Shown: positions 7,694-14,942 of the stretch, in pieces
Layout: each line of letters starts with the position of its first letter
Position numbering within the stretch: the first letter of the stretch is position 1
Origin: Bacteroidales bacterium
GTDB taxonomy: Bacteria; Bacteroidota; Bacteroidia; Bacteroidales; Bacteroidaceae
Reading direction: 5' to 3'
Assembly (NCBI GenBank): GCA_004555425.1
Contig: SFID01000055.1
Span: forward strand, 1 to 16,532
Length of the DNA stretch: 16,532 nucleotides
Translations under genes and position numbers: made by a program
Notes under the pieces: generated by a model
The model's input: the letters and a program-made list of their open reading frames with translations, nothing else
Told to the model about the DNA's origin: nothing
Database searches by the model: none

Positions 7694-9808
7694 TTAGTTG
7701 CGCTTCCAGGTGCGGTGCAGGCCCGTGCCGAAGAATCCTGTGGGCGTTTGCGGTTTTTCGGGCTTATTGGTGTTGAGTTCGGGGTAGGAGATGCGCGTGT
7801 GGTAGATAGTCTTGAGGCTTTCAATAAGCACGCGTTTGGCGTCGGCCACGTCGCGGAAGGTGAGCGGACACTCCTTGAAACATCCGTCAGCCAGTTGTCC
7901 GTCAATAATCTTATTGACCAGGGCGCTGATGGTCTCTTCTGTGTATTCCTTGAGGCTTCGCGAGGCTGCTTCAACGGCATCGCACATCATCAGGATGGCT
8001 TGTTCGCGCGTCCAGGGATTGGGTCCGGGATAGGCGAAGAGCGACTTGTCGACCTCCTCCTCGGGATGTTTGTTGGCGTATTGGATATAGAAATATTTGG
8101 TTATGCCTGCGCCGTGGTGCGTGACGATAAAGTCGCGGATGACTTGCGGCAGGTGGAATTTCTCGGCCAGTTTCACGCCTTCGCGCACATGGTCAATGAT
8201 GATTTTCGCGCTTTGCTCTTCGGGCAGTTGGTTGTGGGGATTGATACCAGACTGGTTTTCGGTGAAGAAGGCAGGGTTGAGCATTTTGCCAATGTCGTGG
8301 TAGAGCGCGCCCGTACGCACCAGTTGCGGTTTTGCGCCAATCTTGTCGGCCACCTCTGCCGCGAGGTTGCCCACCTGCATGGAGTGGTTGAACGTGCCTT
8401 GCGCCACCTTCGACATCTTGCGCAGGATGGAGTTGTTGATGTTGGTCAGTTCAATCAGGGTTACGCTGGATGTGAAGCCAAACACGCGCTCGATGAGATA
8501 CATCAGCGGGTAGGCGAAGAGCAGGAGCAGGCCGCTGATGGCGATATACTTCAAGCGGGCGTGGTCCAGCGAGGCAATGTCGATGCCTTGCGCCAGGTCG
8601 TAGCTCACGGTGACGAACATTCCCACGAAGGTCACGGCGGCGGCCATCTTGAGCAGCTGCGAGCGCTCGGTCATCTCGCGCAGGGTGTAGATGGCGGTCA
8701 TGCCGACGGACAACTGCAACAGCAGAAATTCGAACGGGCCATACAGCACCAATGCTGTCAGTACTGCCGACACCACCATGCCGATGAAGGCCGTGCGCGA
8801 ATCCATAAACAATCGGATAAACAGCGGCACCATCGCAAACGGCAGGATGAAGACGTTGCTAAACTGGTGCTGCACCATCCAATAAGCCAGTAAGGGGAAG
8901 GCTGAAATGATGGTGTAGAGCAGCAGCAAGGTATGAGGCGACTTCAGGTAGTCGCGGCGGAACAGTTTCAGGTAGAAGAAGAAGATGGTGATGACTGCCA
9001 GGACAAACAGTGTCTGGCCCAGAATGATGGTCCAATAACCTTGGCCAGGGTCGCGGCGGCGTTCGTTCTCCATCTTCATCGAGTCGAGCACCTTTATATG
9101 GGTGGCAGTGACGATTTGTCCGCGGTCGATAATGAATTGTCCGCTCAGAATCATGGCCCCCTTTGTCTCGATGTTGAGGGCTGCCGTACGCTCGGCTTCT
9201 GTGCGGTGGATGTCGTAGTGAATATTGGTTGACAGGTAGTTGCGCAGGTGGCAGCGCTCCATCGTATTGCGGCTGAGGCCCTTCTGCTCGTGCTTGAGAA
9301 TTTCGTTGTAGGCCGTGGCGGGTGTCAGCACTTCGTCCAGGGTGCGCTCCACGGCTTCTGTGCCGCGCACGAGCAGGAAACGGTCGCGCCCCTCTTTGCG
9401 CAAATCCACTAGTTCCTCGCTGCTGATAATGCCTTTTTCATATACCTGTCGGAGCAGTTCCGCAAGTTTGGGCAGGGCACCTTCATCAACGCGTTCCATC
9501 TTACCCACTTCTTCCTTCAACTTCGCCACCTCTTTCTCGTAAACCAGTGTGTCGAGGTTGTAGTAGGGGCGCAGGGCGCGCAGGATGCTGTCGCGCTCGT
9601 GCTGCATCTCCGCCTCCGTCTTGCAGATGGGGAAGTCGTAGGCCGCAATCAGTTGGGAGTAGCGCCAGGGGCGGCCCAACTCATATTCGTAGCCAAACTT
9701 GCCCTCGCGGGGCAGGCAATACAGAAGGAGGATGACCACGACCACGGGCGTCAGGTACGTGGCCAGCAGTCGTTTCCAGTGTTGGGAAATTCTGAATGGG
9801 TTCTTCAT
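7694..9808 (-). CDS. 7TM-HD (PgpH/YqfF-like) membrane HD phosphohydrolase
   Basis: 704 aa from the ATG at 9806-9808; an in-frame TTG two codons upstream is less likely. Order: one N-terminal membrane segment (about 12-31); an extracytoplasmic 7TMR-HDED-type domain (about 35-250); about seven membrane helices (about 255-440); and a cytosolic HD domain. HD-motif residues seen are NHSMQ (474-478), YHDIGK (503-508, the H-D pair), THHGAG (563-568) and the metal-ligand Asp in CDAVEAASRS (609-618). PgpH of this architecture hydrolyses the second messenger c-di-AMP; cognate activity here is inferred from family. HD metal ligands appear intact, so it is probably active. It starts 99 bp after the lpxL-type gene and ends 44 bp before ahcY, consistent with one transcription unit. 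Confidence 0.93.
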   Translation of the reverse strand: MKNPFRISQHWKRLLATYLTPVVVVILLLYCLPREGKFGYEYELGRPWRYSQLIAAYDFPICKTEAEMQHERDSILRALRPYYNLDTLVYEKEVAKLKEEVGKMERVDEGALPKLAELLRQVYEKGIISSEELVDLRKEGRDRFLLVRGTEAVERTLDEVLTPATAYNEILKHEQKGLSRNTMERCHLRNYLSTNIHYDIHRTEAERTAALNIETKGAMILSGQFIIDRGQIVTATHIKVLDSMKMENERRRDPGQGYWTIILGQTLFVLAVITIFFFYLKLFRRDYLKSPHTLLLLYTIISAFPLLAYWMVQHQFSNVFILPFAMVPLFIRLFMDSRTAFIGMVVSAVLTALVLYGPFEFLLLQLSVGMTAIYTLREMTERSQLLKMAAAVTFVGMFVTVSYDLAQGIDIASLDHARLKYIAISGLLLLFAYPLMYLIERVFGFTSSVTLIELTNINNSILRKMSKVAQGTFNHSMQVGNLAAEVADKIGAKPQLVRTGALYHDIGKMLNPAFFTENQSGINPHNQLPEEQSAKIIIDHVREGVKLAEKFHLPQVIRDFIVTHHGAGITKYFYIQYANKHPEEEVDKSLFAYPGPNPWTREQAILMMCDAVEAASRSLKEYTEETISALVNKIIDGQLADGCFKECPLTFRDVADAKRVLIESLKTIYHTRISYPELNTNKPEKPQTPTGFFGTGLHRTWKRN

Positions 9809-9907
9809 AAGCAAGACTTCTGTTGGGACAGGCCGCCACGGGGGGGCAACCCGAACGCAGTAAAAGAGGGAGGAGGAGGCAGAAGGGCGCGTGCCAACGC
9901 TTCTTGC

Positions 9908-10813
9908 CTATTGTTCACGCTTGGCGGCGCGCTGCACCTCTTCGACAGCGGCGCGCGTATGCTTCCAGCGCTTGTGGCTCCACAGCCACAGGTGGGGCTG
10001 GCGGCGAATCATCTGCTCCAGTTCGCGCATATATTGTTCTGTCAGCTGATAGTCGGGATAAGCCCGTGCGTCCTCGGTCATCAGGCGCAGGCGCAGGCGG
10101 TAGTGGCCACGGCTTTCGCGCTCCACGTCGGCAAAGTAGATGGCAGCGTCCACCTTCTTGGCAATGCGCTCCGTGCCTGTAAATACGGGCGTGTCCTGAT
10201 GCAGAAAATCCACCCACTCATAGATATTGATGGGCGTGGGCGACTGGTCGCTGATAAAACCGACAATAGCCCGGCGGCCCTCCTTCTTGTACGTAAGGAT
10301 ATGGCGCAGGGCTTCGTATTTCGAGATATTCGTTGCACCGAAATGAGTGCGCAGTTCGATGAACAACTCATCAATGACCTTGTTCTTCAGCGGCCGATAG
10401 AGTTGCGCATTGACGTGGTCCGTTCGCTGGGCCCAGAGGGGGATGGACGAAATCCATTCCCAGTTGCAATAGTGCCCCAGGTAGATAAACACGAAGGGCT
10501 TGCGCTCCAGCGTCTTCTCCATATCCTCCACCCCTTCGATAACCATGCGTCGGCGCATCTCCTGTGCCGACATGGACAGCAGCCGTATGGTTTCAAAGGC
10601 ATAGTCGCACAGGAATCGGAAGAACCGCCGCTCAATCTGGCGCCGTTCCTTCTGGCTTTTTTCGGGAAAGGCGTTGGACAGGTTCGTGCGCACCACTTTC
10701 CGGCGATAGCCCACCAGATAGTACACCACGAAGAACGAAATATCAGAGAGAATATATAGCACACCGAGCGGGAGCCGCGAGAGCCCCTTCAGCATGAGTA
10801 TCAAAATTTTCAT
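9908..10813 (-). CDS. LpxL/HtrB-type lipid A acyltransferase (lysophospholipid acyltransferase family)
   Basis: 301 aa. An N-terminal hydrophobic segment (about 10-34) anchors it to the inner membrane. The catalytic HX4E is H114-YCNW-E119 within GHYCNWEW. Other family blocks are YRPLKNKVIDEL (139-150), ISDQSP (187-192), FTGTERIAKK (211-220) and the C-terminal WLWSHKRWK (276-284). Such enzymes transfer an acyl chain from acyl-ACP to a lipid A precursor. Which position and chain is acylated cannot be read here. The start ATG at 10811-10813 is only 4 bases from a canonical promoter -7 box, so the transcript may be leaderless. A second in-frame ATG is codon 7 (10793-10795), giving MLKGLSRLPLGV. 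Confidence 0.9.
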   Translation of the reverse strand: MKILILMLKGLSRLPLGVLYILSDISFFVVYYLVGYRRKVVRTNLSNAFPEKSQKERRQIERRFFRFLCDYAFETIRLLSMSAQEMRRRMVIEGVEDMEKTLERKPFVFIYLGHYCNWEWISSIPLWAQRTDHVNAQLYRPLKNKVIDELFIELRTHFGATNISKYEALRHILTYKKEGRRAIVGFISDQSPTPINIYEWVDFLHQDTPVFTGTERIAKKVDAAIYFADVERESRGHYRLRLRLMTEDARAYPDYQLTEQYMRELEQMIRRQPHLWLWSHKRWKHTRAAVEEVQRAAKREQ

Positions 10814-10817
10814 GCCG

Positions 10818-10848
10818 CAAATTTACCATAAATTTCCTAGCACACAAA
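10818..10848 (-). promoter_or_regulatory. Bacteroidota-type promoter for the lipid A acyltransferase gene
   Basis: On the minus strand TTTG (10848-10845), a 19-bp spacer, then TAAATTTG (10825-10818), which fits the Bacteroidota -33 TTTG / -7 TAnnTTTG consensus with its usual spacing. Transcription would begin about 4-8 bases downstream, at or just inside the ATG. This is the best promoter match in the window and probably drives the run of genes down to ahcY. Confidence 0.7.
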
Positions 10849-11070
10849 AATTACAAGGTAATAGTTTCTGCTGCTTGGTTAGGGCGGGTTGTCCCTCTGG
10901 GACATTCAGTGCAGCATCCTTAGCCAGCATTCACGACCTGAGTAGTTACGCAAGGTCGTACGCATTGCCAAGCCGATTTTATCTCGGAGAAAGTCAGCGC
11001 CCATCGCGCCATGGGCGCTGGGAATGTCTGAGAGCGAAACGGGAATCTCTCGTTTGCGCTGAAACTAAAG
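10849..11070. other. Non-coding stretch with three hairpins and a 14-base repeat
   Basis: No gene is seen. It holds TGTCCC-TCT-GGGACA (10890-10904); ACGACCT/AGGTCGT (10933-10939 and 10953-10959) with a 13-base loop; and CAGCGCCCAT/ATGGGCGCTG (10995-11004 and 11011-11020), a perfect 10-bp stem with loop CGCGCC. The second hairpin contains ACCTGAGTAGTTAC (10936-10949), the same word that forms the inner ends of the 300-bp element at 14632-14931. This looks like a composite of small repeat remnants. Confidence 0.55.
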
Positions 11071-11102
11071 AAGGTACCACACCTAGTTGGGTGCAGTACC
11101 TT
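11071..11102 (-). terminator. Probable sialidase terminator hairpin
   Basis: AAGGTAC-CA-CACC, loop TAGTTG, GGTG-CA-GTACCTT: seven pairs, a symmetric 2x2 internal loop, then four pairs. On the minus strand it lies about 135-165 bp past the sialidase stop and is followed by CTTTAGTTTC, a modest T-rich tail. On plus it is followed by CGTTTTC, so it could work both ways. Confidence 0.45.
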
Positions 11103-11148
11103 CGTTTTCAGGTAAGTTCTATTGGTAGGTTCTGGATTCTTGACGCAA

Positions 11149-11234
11149 GGGGACGCAGTCCCCGTCTGAATCTAGGGAGCAAAGCAACCGATGAATCTAG
11201 CAGCCGAAAGGCTGCGTGAGGTCGCGAAGCGACC
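11149..11234 (+). repeat. Hairpin cassette array B (next to sialidase 3' end)
   Basis: On the plus strand: GGGGAC-GCA-GTCCCC (11149-11163), linker GTCTGAATCTA, a decayed cassette GGGAGC-AAA-GCAACC (11175-11189), linker GATGAATCTA, GCAGCC-GAAA-GGCTGC (11200-11215), GTGA, and GGTCGC-GAA-GCGACC (11220-11234). The last hairpin ends 3 bases from the sialidase stop codon. Stem sequences match arrays A and C, and the linkers are the TTGAATCTA variant of GTTGAAACTA. Confidence 0.82.
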
Positions 11235-11237
11235 CTA

Positions 11238-14200
11238 TTACGGCACAAGCACCTTCTGGCCTTCGCTCGTCACGTAGATGCCGTGGCGGGGATGCTTCAC
11301 GCGGCGACCGTTGAGGTCGTAGAGGCGTACGTTCTTGCCAGCCTTTTCGATAGAGCCGATTCCAACCGTACCGCCATTCTCAAGTGTGAGGGGCAGGGTT
11401 TCGTAGGCCGTCTCGGAGGTGTAGTAGGCCTTGTTGGCGTGGAGCGTGGTTTCGGTGAAGGGAACGAAGCTGCCGTTCTGCAGGTCGTAGTAGTTGCCTG
11501 CGGGTTTGGGCGAGGCTTTCAGGTTGCCTACGAAGGCACTTGCTGCAGCGGGCTCAGTGGTGGGCGCCTCTACGAGTACATTCAACTGGTAGTTGCCAGG
11601 AGTCATACTCTGGAGGATGACGGGCTGGTTGGCCGCAACGCCGAGTGTTCTGTCCACTTCCTCAATCTTCACGCAAATCTGCCCTTCCACTTGCACCAGT
11701 CCAGCGGTCGTATAGACCGTCACGCCCTCGGGAGCCTCGAAGGCGAAGGGCAGGCAGACGGTGGTGCACATGGAGGCGGGGATGGTTACTTCGTAGGTGC
11801 TGACGGGCTCGATGTACCAGAGGGAGGCAGGAGCAGAAGCGGTCCAGGGTACGAGGCGGGCATTGTCGCCAGCGAGGTGGAGGCCCTTGTAACTGCCCGT
11901 GTTGTTCTGGCAAACCACTTGGCTCTTGCCGTCAAGGCTTCCGTTGACCACCCATACGCCAGCCTCTGCGGTGTTGGTCGTGATGATGGGCTGCGTTTCG
12001 GTAGCCGTGAGCGGGCCGAGGTAGTACTGATAGTTGCCGTTGTAGAGGTAGTACTGTCCCTCGGTGCCTGTGGGCACGAAGGAGAAGAACTGGTCAGCGT
12101 TACGCAGGTCGCTGCGGGCGGCAGTGACGCGTGTGGCTTCGGGTTGGAGGTAGAGTTGGGCCGTCTGTCGCTCAGTGTTGCGCAGACGATAGTAGCCGAA
12201 AGGGACCACTTCGATGCGCTGGATATTGGCGATGGCCTGGTTGATAGCTTGGTAGTTGTCGAACGTAGGGTTGGCCTTGTAAGCATCGATGGCGGCCTGC
12301 ACGCCTGCAGTGTTGGAGGCATCCACCTGTCCTACCATTGTGCCGCCCTCGAGGCCCTCTGCCTTTTGGTCAATGCCGTCGAGGATGACAACGCTGGCAT
12401 CCACCGTAGTGTCGTAGGTGAAGGCGGAGTCGGTGATTTGCTCGATGGTGTAGTTCTTATATATAATGGTGTAGTCGGCACCGTGGGTGCTCTCTTCGTA
12501 AAGGAAGCCGAGGGTGTTGTTCTTCTGCCACGTCATGGTGCTATAGGCCGAGCCGAGGGTGGTGGACTGGTGACGGCCGTCCCAATCCTTGGCAATGTTG
12601 GCGGGCGAGTTGAAATCGCTGAGGTTCTCCAGGGCCTTGTAGTAGATACCCACGCCCGTACGGCTAGCACCGAAGGGAACGGACTGGAGGAGGAGGAACA
12701 TCTGCTTGTTGTCTTCCTTGCGCACAACGGGCACGAGCATCACTTCGCCGTTGGTGGAGTTGCCGCCGATGGAGATACCGTTGTTGCTGCTGTTGGAGGT
12801 GGCTACATTGCCCCAAGAACCTTCGCCCTCCTGAATGTCGGTGAAGGAGTAGATGTTGTAGTAGCGGCCACCGCCTACGCGGGAACTGAGGAGGACAGAG
12901 CCGTCGGGCAATTCTTCACACTTGGGCTCATCGCCGCCAGGAGCGGGTCGGTCGTTGATAGTGCCGAGCACGTGCCAGGTGGCGCCGAAGTCGTCGGAGT
13001 AGATGACGCGGTTGCCCTCGTTCTTGGTCCATACGGCGCAGTAGAGGCGGTAGTAGTCCTTCACCTTGACATAGCGGCTCTGGGCAATACGGCCCGAACC
13101 GATGAAGAGGGATTTCACGGTGGCTTGGTTGTTCTCGTCAACGAAGAGGCGGTAGATGCTTTCGGTCACGTTCTCGGGCTCGGAGATGGTCCATTCGTCA
13201 GTGCTCTCGTTGTAGGTGGCGCGCATACGTGCCACGGGGTTGGGGTTGGAGGCGGGGCTGTCGGGGATGTAGTTACCGTTCCAGCAAACCACCTTGCCGC
13301 AGACACTCATGATGAGCACTTCGTTGCGCTCGCGGTCGGCCACTACGGCAGCATCGCCGAAGCCTACCTTCCACTGCGGGCTGGCATTGTCGCCCAGACC
13401 GTTGGCGAGGAACTTCTCTTCGCCCCAGGTCTGACCGTTGTCCTTGGAGATGCGGTACTTGATGTCCACCTCGCCGTAGCCGATGTCCGAACCGCAGGGA
13501 CGGTAGTCGGAGATGGCGAAGATATGGCCGTTGGGAGCGGTGGCGATGGCGGGAATGCGGTAGGGCTTCGCGCCGGGATTTGTCACGTAGAGTTCCTGGA
13601 AGGGCTCGGGCTCCTGTATGGACTTCTTGAGCACAACCACAAAGTTCTTCAGCGTCACGCACTTGTTGCTACCCGTCTGGGTGAACGAGGCGGTGCGCTC
13701 CTTGAGGCCACTCACGCTGACGTGCTGCTCGGAGGAGGAAGAGGTATAGGAGTTGCCGCCCGCGGTAATCGTTTCAGGGCCCGTGAGGGAGGCGTGGTTG
13801 ACGAAGTCGAAACTATAGCCAGCCACCACCATGCCTTCGGGGGCAGTGATAGTATAGGTAGATGTGTTCGATCTGCCCGACGCACCACTGATATAGCCGT
13901 TTTCGGTCGTCATGTTGTTGACACCTGTGCTCAGCGTGAGGCCGCTGACCTGGTTGCTTTCCCAGACGGCGTGCCAAGTGCGGTCAGCGTTGCTCGAAGT
14001 GAACGAACCATTGGCTGCGTTGATGACAGCCTCCATTTGCACGAGTTCAAAACTGATGGTAGAGCCAGCGTCCATTCCTTCAGCCCAGAAGGCGAGCGTG
14101 CCGATGCCACCGAAGTCGTTCATGGCATAGTTCGTGCCGTGAATCTTGACGAAGTAGCCATCAACGTCTGAGAGTTTGTTGGATTTGGCAAGGTCCCATG

Positions 14201-14597
14201 CGCCCACATAACCGCTGGGCAGGCTTGCTGCTGTCTGCAGGGTGGGATAGGTGGAGCCACCTGTGCCGCCATAGCCTGGCTTGGTGGTCATGGAGGTGGT
14301 GGAGGCGAGCACCTTGGTGGCGCCAGCCTGCTTGTTGTAGATTTTGTAGCCGTTGGTGGCATCGCCCGTGAAGCACCACAGGTCGGCATCCTCAAGGGTG
14401 GAGGCTGCCTTGAGTGTCATGGACGAGGCCGTGCCATTGTCGGTCAGGTACTTCTGGGTGCTGCCGATACGCATGGTGTACCAGGCCGTGCCCGAAGCAA
14501 ACTGCCCGTCAGCCACAGTCGTCGTCTGGAACGGCTGTGCCGTGGCTGCGCCAGCCAGAAGGCCAGCCAGAAGGGTAAGGGTAAGTTTTTTGTTCAT
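11238..14597 (-). CDS. Secreted multidomain GH33-type exo-alpha-sialidase with sorting-like C-terminal tail
   Basis: 1119 aa. A signal peptide (about 1-20, LLAGAATA before QPF) directs export. N-terminal accessory modules (about 21-330) precede the sialidase propeller (about 335-725). Hallmarks are YRIP (346-349, first Arg of the triad), SDYRP (363-367), Asp boxes SKDNGQTW (384-391) and SDDFGATW (534-541), a conserved Glu in EELPDG (561-566), Arg in ASRTGVGIYY (644-653) and a YS nucleophile candidate in GSAYSTMTW (682-690). Only two Asp boxes are clear; TDIQEGEGSWG (586-596) may be a degenerate third. Downstream are a short helical linker (760-793), a lectin-like or ricin-like segment (about 798-930) and a beta-rich region. 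The C-terminus VRLYDLNGRRV...GIYVTSEGQKVLV resembles Bacteroidota Por/type IX sorting tails. It would release terminal sialic acid from host glycans at the cell surface. No other sialic-acid genes are in the window. Confidence 0.9.
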   Translation of the reverse strand: MNKKLTLTLLAGLLAGAATAQPFQTTTVADGQFASGTAWYTMRIGSTQKYLTDNGTASSMTLKAASTLEDADLWCFTGDATNGYKIYNKQAGATKVLASTTSMTTKPGYGGTGGSTYPTLQTAASLPSGYVGAWDLAKSNKLSDVDGYFVKIHGTNYAMNDFGGIGTLAFWAEGMDAGSTISFELVQMEAVINAANGSFTSSNADRTWHAVWESNQVSGLTLSTGVNNMTTENGYISGASGRSNTSTYTITAPEGMVVAGYSFDFVNHASLTGPETITAGGNSYTSSSSEQHVSVSGLKERTASFTQTGSNKCVTLKNFVVVLKKSIQEPEPFQELYVTNPGAKPYRIPAIATAPNGHIFAISDYRPCGSDIGYGEVDIKYRISKDNGQTWGEEKFLANGLGDNASPQWKVGFGDAAVVADRERNEVLIMSVCGKVVCWNGNYIPDSPASNPNPVARMRATYNESTDEWTISEPENVTESIYRLFVDENNQATVKSLFIGSGRIAQSRYVKVKDYYRLYCAVWTKNEGNRVIYSDDFGATWHVLGTINDRPAPGGDEPKCEELPDGSVLLSSRVGGGRYYNIYSFTDIQEGEGSWGNVATSNSSNNGISIGGNSTNGEVMLVPVVRKEDNKQMFLLLQSVPFGASRTGVGIYYKALENLSDFNSPANIAKDWDGRHQSTTLGSAYSTMTWQKNNTLGFLYEESTHGADYTIIYKNYTIEQITDSAFTYDTTVDASVVILDGIDQKAEGLEGGTMVGQVDASNTAGVQAAIDAYKANPTFDNYQAINQAIANIQRIEVVPFGYYRLRNTERQTAQLYLQPEATRVTAARSDLRNADQFFSFVPTGTEGQYYLYNGNYQYYLGPLTATETQPIITTNTAEAGVWVVNGSLDGKSQVVCQNNTGSYKGLHLAGDNARLVPWTASAPASLWYIEPVSTYEVTIPASMCTTVCLPFAFEAPEGVTVYTTAGLVQVEGQICVKIEEVDRTLGVAANQPVILQSMTPGNYQLNVLVEAPTTEPAAASAFVGNLKASPKPAGNYYDLQNGSFVPFTETTLHANKAYYTSETAYETLPLTLENGGTVGIGSIEKAGKNVRLYDLNGRRVKHPRHGIYVTSEGQKVLVP

Positions 14598-14631
14598 GGT
14601 ATTTAGGGATAATGAGTATTTTCGGATTTTG
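14598..14631 (-). promoter_or_regulatory. Short A-rich sialidase 5' leader
   Basis: The stretch between the sialidase ATG and the 300-bp element is A-rich on the minus strand (AAAATCCGAAAATACTC) with no Shine-Dalgarno, as is usual for Bacteroidota leaders. Any sialidase promoter must therefore lie in or beyond the element. Confidence 0.35.
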
Positions 14632-14639
14632 TTTTAACA

Positions 14640-14674
14640 CGAATCGTAACTACTCAGGTTGTTTTCTTTGCAAA
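14640..14674 (-). promoter_or_regulatory. Weak promoter-like signal for sialidase inside the element's left end
   Basis: On the minus strand TTTG (14674-14671), a 22-bp spacer, then TACGATTCG (14648-14640), a one-base-longer degenerate form of TAnnTTTG. Transcription would start about 36 bases before the sialidase ATG. The other end of the element has a mirror signal (TTTG 14892-14895, 19 bp, TACTATTCG 14915-14923). Both box sequences are imperfect, so this is tentative. Confidence 0.25.
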
Positions 14675-14800
14675 CAACTCGCAACTAAGTTTTAGGCCCA
14701 AGGTTAGGTTAGAAAGACAAAAACCAAGATAAACCCCTTTCCTCGGAAGAGGTTCATCGTTTAGATGTGTACCGCATTCTGTGCTCCATTATGGTTACAG

Positions 14801-14820
14801 CAGGAAAGGTTTATTTCCTG
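14801..14820. repeat. Internal hairpin of the 300-bp element
   Basis: CAGGAAA (14801-14807) and TTTCCTG (14814-14820) form a perfect 7-bp stem with loop GGTTTA. It lies just before the terminator-like hairpin and inside the subterminal pairing, as would a stem in a branched RNA. Confidence 0.5.
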
Positions 14821-14827
14821 TTTATCG

Positions 14828-14881
14828 CCTTGCACTTGATGCTCGCCAGAGACATTTTGCATCAAGTGCAAGGGGTTTTTT
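14828..14881 (+). terminator. Plus-strand intrinsic terminator inside the 300-bp element
   Basis: CCTTGCACTTGATGC (14828-14842) and GCATCAAGTGCAAGG (14859-14873) form a perfect 15-bp stem with a 16-base loop, followed by GG and six T (14876-14881). This is a strong intrinsic-terminator shape on the plus strand, yet no plus-strand gene precedes it. It implies an uncharacterised plus-strand transcript, or a structural role for the hairpin. Confidence 0.55.
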
Positions 14882-14942
14882 AGGTTTTTGTTTTGTCAGT
14901 AGCACCTGAGTAGTTACTATTCGTGTTAAAAAAACACGGAGA

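Larger units (their letters stand above)
14632..14931. mobile_element. 300-bp MITE-like element with 28-bp terminal inverted repeats
   Basis: The left end 14632-14659 (inner word GTAACTACTCAGGT) and the right end 14904-14931 are reverse complements over 28 bases with one mismatch (C14645 against T14918). No open reading frame is inside, so it could only move with a transposase supplied elsewhere. I cannot identify a clear target-site duplication because both flanks are T/A runs. Subterminal pairing continues inward: ACAAAAACC (14717-14725) with GGTTTTTGT (14883-14891), and AAACCCCTT (14731-14739) with AAGGGGTTT (14870-14878). The alternative is a non-mobile structured RNA locus whose ends pair. 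Confidence 0.6.

Noticed and set aside
9809..9814. TTG start two codons upstream for the 7TM-HD protein
   Set aside because: An ATG follows two codons later and starts the usual basic stretch before the first membrane helix.
11283..14171. A 962-codon plus-strand open frame, and a 593-codon one at 3650-5431
   Set aside because: Both lie antisense to well-supported genes (sialidase and YfhO-family), have low-complexity or His/Gly/Val-rich translations and no recognisable domain. They are by-products of high-GC codon use.
14640..14900. tRNA, tmRNA, signal recognition particle RNA or known riboswitch
   Set aside because: I found no T-loop consensus, no SRP tetraloop motif and no gene downstream on the plus strand to regulate, so I left it as an unnamed structured region.
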